Positions 1 to 5,900 of a DNA stretch of 12,311 bases are shown here, in pieces (positions within the stretch are counted from its first letter, which is position 1; every line of letters begins with the position of its first letter). The position numbers and the translations under genes are program-made. Below the pieces are notes generated by a model, which was not told where the DNA came from, did no database searches, and saw only the letters and a program-made list of their open reading frames with translations. The stretch covers positions 709 through 13,019 of the forward strand of contig DLVS01000643.1 of the NCBI GenBank assembly GCA_003445095.1. Reading direction: 5' to 3'. Source of the DNA: Verrucomicrobiales bacterium. Its GTDB lineage: Bacteria > Verrucomicrobiota > Verrucomicrobiia > Limisphaerales > UBA9464.

Positions 1-17
1 CGACGCTCTTCCGATCT
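1..17. other. Illumina TruSeq adapter remnant (not genomic)
   Basis: The first 17 bases, CGACGCTCTTCCGATCT, are identical to the 3' end of the Illumina TruSeq universal adapter that abuts the insert. Genomic sequence begins at 18. The adapter happens to stay open in the frame of the following gene, so a gene caller could extend that gene through it. Its position exactly at the contig end is what untrimmed reads produce. Confidence 0.95.
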
Positions 18-18
18 T

Positions 19-597
19 GAGTCCGGACGCACCATTGCGGATACGGCCAAAGGGTTCAGCGGCGCGGCACCGGGGACCACGTTGGCGATTTCATGGGTTC
101 CGTCACAGGTCGAACCCATTTTGAAAATCGAAGTTTGGGGTTACGACACGGCAGGACGTTATACCGGCATGCAGATCGTGCCGTGGAACGTGTCGATCGA
201 CCATGAGGAAGTCAATTTCGAGACGGATTCGGATGCCATTCGAGATTCCGAAGTGCCCAAGCTCCAAGCGAGCCTCGACAAGATCAAAGAAATCTTGAAC
301 AAACACAAGGATCTGCCGAATGTTGCTCTTTATATCAAGGGCCACACCGATAGCGTCGGCAGCCCCGAGCATAACCTTACGTTGTCCCGTAAACGCGCTC
401 GGTCCATTGCGTCCTGGTTCCGCAGCAAAGGACTCAAATTGCCAGTTTCGTTCGAAGGATTTGGCGAGCATGCATTGCTCGTGAAGACGGCGGACGAAGT
501 CGCGGAAGCCCGCAATCGCCGCACCGAGTACGTTTTGGCGCTCGAACCGCCGCGACTCCCCTCGGGCTCGGTGACTTTTGGCTGGCACGGATTGTGA
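19..597 (+). CDS. OmpA-family C-terminal domain protein, 5' partial
   Basis: This is the C-terminal part of a cell-envelope protein whose OmpA-like domain would bind peptidoglycan noncovalently in the periplasm. The frame is open from the left edge, so a TTG at 82 is probably not the true start. The first 60 or so visible residues look like a beta-rich or Ig-like segment. The OmpA domain begins near the residues EVNFETDS (about 211-234). It carries the signature GHTDSVG at 340-360, followed by the N..LS..RA pattern and a late arginine-rich RRTEYVLAL segment. The Asp of GHTD and the Arg of the RA pair are the usual diaminopimelate-contacting residues. No lipobox or signal peptide is visible because the start is missing. 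The stop at 597 lies 12 bases from the end of the converging rtcA gene. I infer a proteobacterial or myxobacterial origin. Confidence 0.8.
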   Translation, partial: ESGRTIADTAKGFSGAAPGTTLAISWVPSQVEPILKIEVWGYDTAGRYTGMQIVPWNVSIDHEEVNFETDSDAIRDSEVPKLQASLDKIKEILNKHKDLPNVALYIKGHTDSVGSPEHNLTLSRKRARSIASWFRSKGLKLPVSFEGFGEHALLVKTADEVAEARNRRTEYVLALEPPRLPSGSVTFGWHGL

Positions 598-609
598 CAT
601 ATCGCGAAA

Positions 610-1635
610 TTAACGCGGTAAAACCTCGACGAGAATATCGTCGGGTTTCGTTTCGGTAAATCGGATCGTCGTCCCCAAAAACATACGAATCACTTCGGCT
701 TGCGTACGCGTGTGATCCGTGAGCGCAACCGTCCGATATGCGCCTCCGCGCCCGAGGGCCATGGGCAACATGATTTGATCGGCCAGGTGTTCGCCAATGG
801 GAACATCGGCGTCTGCATACCGCTGCACTTCTTTCGCCAAGTTCCCCGCGACTGTTTCCGATGGTATTCCGCGTTCGCCAAAAACGGTGAATACTTCGGT
901 GACGTTTTCGGAAACGATTTCCGCGACCATCGCATTACCAGGACCAGGACTCCGACGAATGACTTCGGGACGAGATTTCTCGCGATCCCACCACGGAACG
1001 GCACTACAAAACGCCTCGACTTCTTTGACACCGACGATTCCCGGAATTTGCGAAATCAAAGAGCGAAGCTGCGTTTCCACGACTTTTCCGCGTTCGCGAA
1101 GAATCAATTCCCCGAGCTTGGCCCCGCCTTCAATGGTCACTTCGAGTTTTCCCCCTCCAGCAGGGTAAAACCCATACGAATGAAGTGCGCCCGAAAGTTT
1201 GGCCCCGAGGCGCCGGACGAGCGGAAAAAACGCCCGGTCAATGGCGTCCCAGGGCGGCGCCATTGAATTGTGGGTGCCACCTTCGAGAACCAACGTGGAC
1301 GTCCCTTCGGCCAGAAGCAGCGCCGGAAGCACGGTTTGCAACACGAGCGTCGCGCTTCCTGCGCTGCCAATGGCAAAATGGTACGTCCCGGAACGCGCTG
1401 TTCCAGGTTGAAAAACCAATTCTCGCGAACCAATTTCGTCCCCGGAGAGCGTCGCGCCGGAAACTTCCGCGGCTGCGCGCACGGCGCATAGGTGCTGGCG
1501 CATGAGCCCCGGACGCGACCTACGCGCCCGAATCGAATGCACCCGAAACGGTTGTCCGGTCAATGCCGACAAACCGAGCGACGTGCGCAAGATTTGCCCC
1601 CCACCTTCCCCGGCCGATCCATCCAGCGTCAACAT
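610..1635 (-). CDS. rtcA: RNA 3'-terminal phosphate cyclase RtcA
   Basis: RtcA converts RNA 3'-phosphate ends to 2',3'-cyclic phosphates using ATP, through an RtcA-AMP intermediate. The cytosolic protein is 341 residues, the normal family length. The N-terminal DGSAGEGGGQILR stretch (residues 5-17) is the family hallmark. The GFYPAGGG motif lies at about 155-162, and the adenylylated histidine is His283 within GEHLADQ near the C-terminus (equivalent to E. coli His309). All key residues are intact. The ATG lies 4 bases past the rtcB stop, with GGG/AGGG just upstream inside the end of rtcB, so the two genes are almost certainly co-transcribed and translationally linked. Expression should follow the sigma-54 promoter ahead of rtcB. 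Confidence 0.96.
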   Translation of the reverse strand: MLTLDGSAGEGGGQILRTSLGLSALTGQPFRVHSIRARRSRPGLMRQHLCAVRAAAEVSGATLSGDEIGSRELVFQPGTARSGTYHFAIGSAGSATLVLQTVLPALLLAEGTSTLVLEGGTHNSMAPPWDAIDRAFFPLVRRLGAKLSGALHSYGFYPAGGGKLEVTIEGGAKLGELILRERGKVVETQLRSLISQIPGIVGVKEVEAFCSAVPWWDREKSRPEVIRRSPGPGNAMVAEIVSENVTEVFTVFGERGIPSETVAGNLAKEVQRYADADVPIGEHLADQIMLPMALGRGGAYRTVALTDHTRTQAEVIRMFLGTTIRFTETKPDDILVEVLPR

Positions 1636-1639
1636 GGTT

Positions 1640-2866
1640 TTACCCTTTCACACAAACCACTTGTCGCAACGTATGCACGATATCGACGAGGTCCGCTTGC
1701 GCGGTCATCACGTCATCGATTGACTTGTACGCACCGGGCGTTTCATCAATCACGTCCGCGTCTTTGCGGCACTCGATTCCCGCGGTCATGCGCGCATGAT
1801 CCTCGAGCGAAAACGCCTTCTTCGCTGCCGTTCGCGACATTTTGCGTCCCGCGCCGTGACTACACGAGCAAAACGATTGCGGATTTCCTTTTCCGCGCAC
1901 GATGAAGCTTTTTGCACCCATGCTTCCGGGAATGATTCCGAGCTCTCCGTCACCTGCCCGCACTGCGCCTTTACGCGTCACCCAAACGTTTTTCCCGTAA
2001 TGGTGCTCTTTGGCCACATAATTATGATGGCAATTCACCGCCTCACTTCCCAATTCGAACGGCGGCAAGATTCCCGTCGCCCGCACAGCTTCGAGCGTTG
2101 CTTCCATCATCAGCGCCCGGTTGGTCCGGGCATAATCCTGCGCCCACTTCAGCGCGTCGTAATAGGCGCCGAAATGGTCCGATCCCTCGGGCAAGTACGC
2201 CAAGTCCATATCCGGAAGCTGAATCATCCAGCGCTCCATTTCGCGCTTCGCCCGCTCGATGAACAAGCTTCCAATCCGATTTCCCACGCCACGAGAACCC
2301 GAATGCAACATGAACCAGACGTGATCTCGTTCGTCCAGGCACATCTCGATAAAATGGTTTCCCGTACCGAGCGTTCCAAGATGTTCGGGGGTCACGCCGC
2401 GACCCAGCGTTGCATCCCGCTCGACGATCCGCTTGAAACCCGGCTCCAAGTCCTTCCACGCATTCGCCACGCGCGGGGGCAAATTCGCCCACGCCCCACG
2501 ATCGCCAGGTCCACCATTATTGGTTCGTCCGTGTGGAACAGCCTTTTCCACGGCCGAACGAATCGATTTCAAGTCATCGGGCAATTGCGCTGCCGTCAAG
2601 GTCGTTTCGACAGCAATCATTCCACAACCAATGTCGACTCCCACTGCGGCCGGAATGATCGCGCCATTGGTCGCAATCACGCTTCCCACGGTTGCCCCTT
2701 TTCCCGCATGAACGTCGGGCATTACGGCAACCCATTTGTAAATGAACGGCAATGCCGCGACACGACGCAATTGCGCCTCCGCCTCGGCCTCGAAGGGAAC
2801 CCCTTTGGTCCACGCCTTCACAGGCACGCCAGCGGTTTCGAATGTCACATGGTTGGAGTCGGTCAT
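1640..2866 (-). CDS. rtcB: RNA-splicing ligase RtcB (3'-phosphate/5'-OH RNA ligase)
   Basis: RtcB joins RNA 3'-phosphate or 2',3'-cyclic phosphate ends to 5'-OH ends using GTP and Mn2+. It repairs tRNA and rRNA cleaved by ribotoxins. The protein is 408 residues, the same length as E. coli RtcB. The metal and nucleotide site is complete: Asp78 and Cys81 in VDIGCGM, His171 in GNHFIE, His188 in LHSGSRG, the NCHHNYV pair at 280-281, and the guanylated His337 in SHGAGR. A GAGGA ribosome binding site (2874-2878 on the plus strand) lies 7 bases before the ATG and supports this start. It is the first gene of the rtcBA unit, transcribed divergently from the CARF/AAA+ regulator at 3005. Nothing is missing or unusual in the protein. 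Confidence 0.97.
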   Translation of the reverse strand: MTDSNHVTFETAGVPVKAWTKGVPFEAEAEAQLRRVAALPFIYKWVAVMPDVHAGKGATVGSVIATNGAIIPAAVGVDIGCGMIAVETTLTAAQLPDDLKSIRSAVEKAVPHGRTNNGGPGDRGAWANLPPRVANAWKDLEPGFKRIVERDATLGRGVTPEHLGTLGTGNHFIEMCLDERDHVWFMLHSGSRGVGNRIGSLFIERAKREMERWMIQLPDMDLAYLPEGSDHFGAYYDALKWAQDYARTNRALMMEATLEAVRATGILPPFELGSEAVNCHHNYVAKEHHYGKNVWVTRKGAVRAGDGELGIIPGSMGAKSFIVRGKGNPQSFCSCSHGAGRKMSRTAAKKAFSLEDHARMTAGIECRKDADVIDETPGAYKSIDDVMTAQADLVDIVHTLRQVVCVKG

Positions 2867-2873
2867 GGTCGTA

Positions 2874-2878
2874 TCCTC
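2874..2878 (-). promoter_or_regulatory. rtcB ribosome binding site
   Basis: The minus strand reads GAGGA here, 7 bases before the rtcB ATG. It is a near-consensus Shine-Dalgarno. Few other genes in the window have one, and it fixes the rtcB start. Confidence 0.75.
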
Positions 2879-2901
2879 GTTGAGTTGTCGTCACCGTAGA
2901 A

Positions 2902-2916
2902 TGCACGATGCGTGCC
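2902..2916 (-). promoter_or_regulatory. Sigma-54 (-24/-12) promoter for rtcBA
   Basis: On the minus strand the sequence is GGCACGCATCGTGCA. It has the invariant GG and GC dinucleotides separated by exactly 10 bases, as in the RpoN consensus TGGCACG-N4-TTGCW. There are two mismatches to that consensus: A for T before GG, and G for the first T of TTGC. Transcription would start near 2891, leaving a leader of about 25 bases that contains the GAGGA ribosome binding site. The neighbouring rtcR encodes a sigma-54 activator of the kind known to drive rtcBA from such a promoter, so context and motif agree. Confidence 0.85.
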
Positions 2917-2930
2917 TGGGGCAGAAGAGG

Positions 2931-2959
2931 GATGAGCGGGCCAAAAACTAGATGAGCGG
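2931..2959. repeat. Two GATGAGCGG direct repeats, candidate RtcR sites
   Basis: GATGAGCGG occurs at 2931-2939 and again at 2951-2959. The start-to-start distance is 20 bases, about two helical turns, so both copies face the same side of the DNA. They sit upstream of the sigma-54 promoter of rtcBA (roughly -40 to -68 from the inferred start) and in the leader region of rtcR. That makes them candidate activator or autoregulation sites. This is closer to the promoter than most sigma-54 enhancers, and binding is inferred only. Confidence 0.45.
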
Positions 2960-3004
2960 ATAAATTCCGATACACTGGGCCAATTTCATGCTAGCGTCCC
3001 CAGC

Positions 3005-5038
3005 ATGGCTTCCCGTCCCCTCGTTGTTTTCAGCATTTTGGGCACGACCCTCGATGCGGGCAAAGGTCCCGCCCGTTGGGACAGGTGGCGTCCGACGATT
3101 GCGTTGTGTCAGCACGAAGATTTGCTCGTCAGTCGCCTCGTATTGTTGCACGACAAGAATTCGCGGGAGTTGGCCGATCAAGTCAACGTCGATGTGCGCC
3201 ATGTGTCGCCAGAGACGACCGTCGAGCGCCTCGAATTGCATTGGAAGGATCCGTGGGATTTCGAGGAAGTTTACGCCACGCTGCACGATTTGGCGCGCAC
3301 ATATTCATTCAAACCCGACCACGAAGATTATCTCGTGCATTTGACGACGGGCACCCACGTCGCCCAGATTTGTTTGTTTTTATTGACCGAGGCCCGGTAT
3401 TTCCCGGCGCGCGTCGTGCAATCGGCGCCGCCCCGCCGGGAACGCAAAGAACCGCTCGATAGTCCTGGTTCGTATGCGATCGTGGATTTGGATTTGTCCC
3501 GGTACGATCGCATTTTATCTCGTTTCGTGCGCGAACGTAAAGAAGGCCAAAGTTTTCTCAAGGCGGGAATCGAAACGAAAAACGCCGCTTTTAATCGGCT
3601 CATCGAACGCATTGAAGAAGTCGCCAAAGCCTCTCGTGCCCCGATGCTGCTGATGGGGCCCACCGGAGCCGGCAAAAGCCAGCTTGCTGCACGCATTCAC
3701 GAATTGAAAAAATCGCGGCGACAGATTCAAGGCGAATTCGTTCCGGTCAATTGCGCAACGCTCCGCGGAGACGCCGCAATGGCCACTCTTTTCGGGCACA
3801 AGCGCGGCGCATTTACGGGAGCCGTCGCCGATCGACCCGGGCTGCTCCGCAAAGCTGACGGAGGCCTTCTCTTTTTGGATGAAATCGGAGAGCTCGGGGT
3901 CGACGAACAAGCCATGCTTTTGCGCGCCATCGAGCAAAAAGCGTTTTACCCGGTAGGTGCCGATCAAGAAGTCAAAAGTGATTTTTTACTGATTGCTGGG
4001 ACGAATCGCGACCTCGGGACCCTCGCCGTGAAAGGTGAATTTCGCGAGGATCTTTATGCCCGCATTAATTTGTGGACATTTCGTTTGCCCGCTTTACGAG
4101 AACGTCCCGAAGACATCGAACCCAACCTCGATTACGAGCTCGAGCTTGCGGCCCGGGTTTTAGGGGTGAACATCACGATGAACAAGACGGCCCGCGAAGC
4201 GTTTCTCGATTTTGCGGTTTCGAGTCGTGCGTTGTGGATGGGCAATTTCCGCGATTTGAATGCTTGCGTCACGCGCATGGCCACGCTCGCGAGCGGCGGG
4301 CGCATTACTAACCTGATTCGCTGCGTCAACAATTTGCGGCAGATCGGCTTGGCCATCCAAATGTACATCGACGACCATCAAAACAAATACCCGCCCGCCG
4401 CGGTGCCGCAACTCGACCCGACGACGGGAAATGTCATGGATCCGGCGCCGCGAGGAACGCTGGCAACGCTGGGGGGGCGGGACTCGATCAACACGGTGTG
4501 CTTCCCGAATGCTCGGTCTCGGCCGCTCTGGCCTTACATCAAACCATCGGATCTTTTTCGCTGCACTGATGATCGAGGACAGCCCATCTTTACGTGTTCT
4601 GGTGCGGATTGCGGGCCCAAGTGGATTCCTTCCAACTTCAAGACCATTGGCATGAGTTACTGGTATAATGGCGGGCAATTGACGGTACCCAGCGGGGGCG
4701 GTTTTCTGCTGTTCGACAATGCGACGACTGTACCCGAGACGCTGGCGGGGCGGCCGGAGGGATGGGTTCCTGAGCCCGTGCGTTTCATCGTGATGTACGA
4801 GCCGCCCGCCCGGCTTTTTGGGTGTCCAGACTCCGGTCCGCGCTGGTATCAATGGCACTTTGGAGCGGCCGGGCCGGTGGAGTTTGTCGATCCGCGCAAT
4901 GCCCCCGGGCGGTTTGTCTCTCCCATCCTTTTTGCCGACGGCCACGTGAAACAGCACAACTTCACTCGCTCACTGGCGACAGATCCGCTGCACCCATACG
5001 AGGCGACCGCCGACTGGATGTGGTATAAAGGAAAGTAG
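3005..5038 (+). CDS. rtcR: RtcR sigma-54 activator (N-terminal 435 residues) joined in frame to a pilin-like protein; probable assembly chimera
   Basis: The first 435 or so residues of this 677-residue frame are RtcR, the sigma-54 activator of rtcBA. Residues 1-180 form the RtcR CARF domain, which senses RNA ends such as 2',3'-cyclic phosphates; the YLVHLTTGTHVAQIC stretch is typical. An AAA+ domain follows, with Walker A GPTGAGKS (218-225), the sigma-54-contacting GAFTGA loop (268-273) and Walker B LLFLDE (288-293). Intact RtcR is about 530 residues and ends with a helix-turn-helix. Here the match stops at GGRIT (to about 435), and residues 439-677 instead match a prepilin-type protein (see 4319-5038). 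The regulator identity is sure; the fusion is very probably artificial. The start follows no clear Shine-Dalgarno, but MASRPLVVFSILGTTLD aligns with the family N-terminus. The gene is divergent from rtcB, as in enterobacteria. Confidence 0.9.
   Translation: MASRPLVVFSILGTTLDAGKGPARWDRWRPTIALCQHEDLLVSRLVLLHDKNSRELADQVNVDVRHVSPETTVERLELHWKDPWDFEEVYATLHDLARTYSFKPDHEDYLVHLTTGTHVAQICLFLLTEARYFPARVVQSAPPRRERKEPLDSPGSYAIVDLDLSRYDRILSRFVRERKEGQSFLKAGIETKNAAFNRLIERIEEVAKASRAPMLLMGPTGAGKSQLAARIHELKKSRRQIQGEFVPVNCATLRGDAAMATLFGHKRGAFTGAVADRPGLLRKADGGLLFLDEIGELGVDEQAMLLRAIEQKAFYPVGADQEVKSDFLLIAGTNRDLGTLAVKGEFREDLYARINLWTFRLPALRERPEDIEPNLDYELELAARVLGVNITMNKTAREAFLDFAVSSRALWMGNFRDLNACVTRMATLASGGRITNLIRCVNNLRQIGLAIQMYIDDHQNKYPPAAVPQLDPTTGNVMDPAPRGTLATLGGRDSINTVCFPNARSRPLWPYIKPSDLFRCTDDRGQPIFTCSGADCGPKWIPSNFKTIGMSYWYNGGQLTVPSGGGFLLFDNATTVPETLAGRPEGWVPEPVRFIVMYEPPARLFGCPDSGPRWYQWHFGAAGPVEFVDPRNAPGRFVSPILFADGHVKQHNFTRSLATDPLHPYEATADWMWYKGK
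4304..4324. other. Probable chimeric contig junction
   Basis: RtcR similarity ends at ...GGRIT (codons to 4309), and prepilin similarity begins at RCVNNLRQIGLA (codons from 4319). Both partners are cut internally at this spot: RtcR loses about 90 residues including its DNA-binding domain, and the pilin loses its N-terminal helix. The left side looks proteobacterial and the right side verrucomicrobial. No adapter sequence or long repeat is visible at the join. The exact base cannot be fixed from sequence alone. Confidence 0.8.
4319..5038 (+). CDS. Prepilin-type H-X9-DG class protein, N-terminally truncated
   Basis: This is the right-hand part of the fused frame (residues 439-677), about 239 residues. 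It opens with RCVNNLRQIGLAIQMYIDDH, the segment that in Verrucomicrobia and Planctomycetes directly follows the type IV pilin-like helix GFTLIELLVVIAII. That helix and the prepilin cleavage site are absent. Near the end, LFADGHVK is the C-terminal DG motif of the H-X9-DG family. The residue ten before the Asp is Gly, not His, so the motif is incomplete; the nearest His lies further upstream in YQWHFGA. Such proteins are secreted or surface pseudopilin-like proteins of unknown role, often in many copies per genome. The gene's own start must lie on DNA missing from this contig. Confidence 0.75.
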   Translation, partial: RCVNNLRQIGLAIQMYIDDHQNKYPPAAVPQLDPTTGNVMDPAPRGTLATLGGRDSINTVCFPNARSRPLWPYIKPSDLFRCTDDRGQPIFTCSGADCGPKWIPSNFKTIGMSYWYNGGQLTVPSGGGFLLFDNATTVPETLAGRPEGWVPEPVRFIVMYEPPARLFGCPDSGPRWYQWHFGAAGPVEFVDPRNAPGRFVSPILFADGHVKQHNFTRSLATDPLHPYEATADWMWYKGK

Positions 5039-5047
5039 AGTGCTTTG

Positions 5048-5068
5048 GGCGCCTACGGTGTCGGCGCC
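5048..5068 (+). terminator. Weak candidate hairpin after the pilin-like gene
   Basis: GGCGCC at 5048-5053 and GGCGCC at 5063-5068 can pair as a six-base all-GC stem with a nine-base loop, 10 bases after the stop at 5038. No T-tract follows, so it is not a classic intrinsic terminator. It might instead be only a GC-rich chance repeat. Confidence 0.25.
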
Positions 5069-5168
5069 GGGCGAGGGATTTGAGCAGGCCTGGCGGCATC
5101 ATTCCTGTTATTCCCCATCAATCGAACGTTGCCTCGGGACCGACTGCGGGATAAGAGCACCGTCTCCA

Positions 5169-5795
5169 ATGGCTGACAGCTCCCAACCTACCCCTGAACC
5201 CGCTCAGGCCCCTTTGCCCACCGCGCCTTCGCTGTCTGAGCTGCGCCTTCCGATCAATCAACTAGCCAAGGTCAATGCCGCCCTGGCCGGAGCGCTCGGT
5301 GAGGCGGGCATTGGGGGACAAGAACTCAATGGTTTGTTCGCGGCGGGAGTCAAGGCGACCTGCGTTGCCTGCGGCCTGGGTCTCACGGGAACCGAGCTCG
5401 GAGAACTCGCGCTGGCCGCGTCCGAGGATCACGACCGCCGACTCTCTCCGCGACTGGAGAAGCTTCGGTTGGGTGAGTGCCCACGCAACGGCTGCGAGTC
5501 ACGGTTTTATCAAGTCGTGCTCACTGCGCCGGGACGCTTCGACCGTGGCTGGGTGTTGGGGCGGACGCAGCAATTGATCGCGGGCAAACGGGAACCGCTG
5601 CTGTCGATGCGCCCTTCCCTCTCGCCCGAAACTCGGCGAACGACCCGACGCCTGGCGGGGATCGCGCTCGCTACTTTCTTCGTCGCTTTCGTAGCGTATC
5701 GGCTCGTCTTTTTTCGCAGCCAACCGATTCCCTTCGTGCAACCGAAATCGCCCTTCACCGTCGAACCCACTTCCATCGATCCCAGCCAACGCTGA
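5169..5795 (+). CDS. Hypothetical single-pass membrane protein with two cysteine pairs
   Basis: I do not recognise this 208-residue protein. The N-terminus (1-25) is rich in Pro, Ala and Ser and looks disordered. A middle region (about 25-150) holds CVAC (Cys65, Cys68) and CPRNGC (Cys104, Cys109), which together could bind one zinc ion as a ribbon. A transmembrane helix spans about 162-182 (LAGIALATFFVAFVAYRLVFF). It is preceded by an Arg-rich stretch (RRTTRR) that suggests a cytosolic N-terminus by the positive-inside rule. A short Pro-rich tail follows. The frame could begin earlier at a GTG at 5040, but the ATG at 5169 gives a more ordinary N-terminus. No strong ribosome binding site is visible. 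It lies between the pilin-like gene and hflX on the same strand. Confidence 0.65.
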   Translation: MADSSQPTPEPAQAPLPTAPSLSELRLPINQLAKVNAALAGALGEAGIGGQELNGLFAAGVKATCVACGLGLTGTELGELALAASEDHDRRLSPRLEKLRLGECPRNGCESRFYQVVLTAPGRFDRGWVLGRTQQLIAGKREPLLSMRPSLSPETRRTTRRLAGIALATFFVAFVAYRLVFFRSQPIPFVQPKSPFTVEPTSIDPSQR

Positions 5796-5900
5796 ATTTG
5801 AGTCTCCTCAGGTCAGCTCCCACTGCCTAAATCGTCGCGCCGCCCCTTTTCCTTCGATGGACAGTGCGGTCGAATGCAGTAACCTGACCTCCACGCACTA

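Noticed and set aside
603..618. CGCG-AAATTAA-CGCG hairpin as a terminator between the OmpA-type gene and rtcA
   Set aside because: The stem is only four self-complementary bases, has no T-tract, and overlaps the end of rtcA.
1796..2899. Long plus-strand open frame opposite rtcB
   Set aside because: It is antisense to a certain gene, its translation shows no recognisable domain, and it arises from the GC-biased codon pattern of rtcB.
3005..5038. A new CARF-AAA+-pilin fusion protein linking RNA damage sensing to the cell surface
   Set aside because: Both halves are truncated at the join, the cytosolic and secreted halves are incompatible in location, the lineages differ, and the contig already carries adapter sequence. 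A chimera explains all of this more simply.
5810..5890. Inverted repeat AGGTCAG (5810-5816) / CTGACCT (5884-5890) before hflX
   Set aside because: Seven bases with a 67-base loop is expected by chance at this scale; no terminator or riboswitch structure accompanies it.
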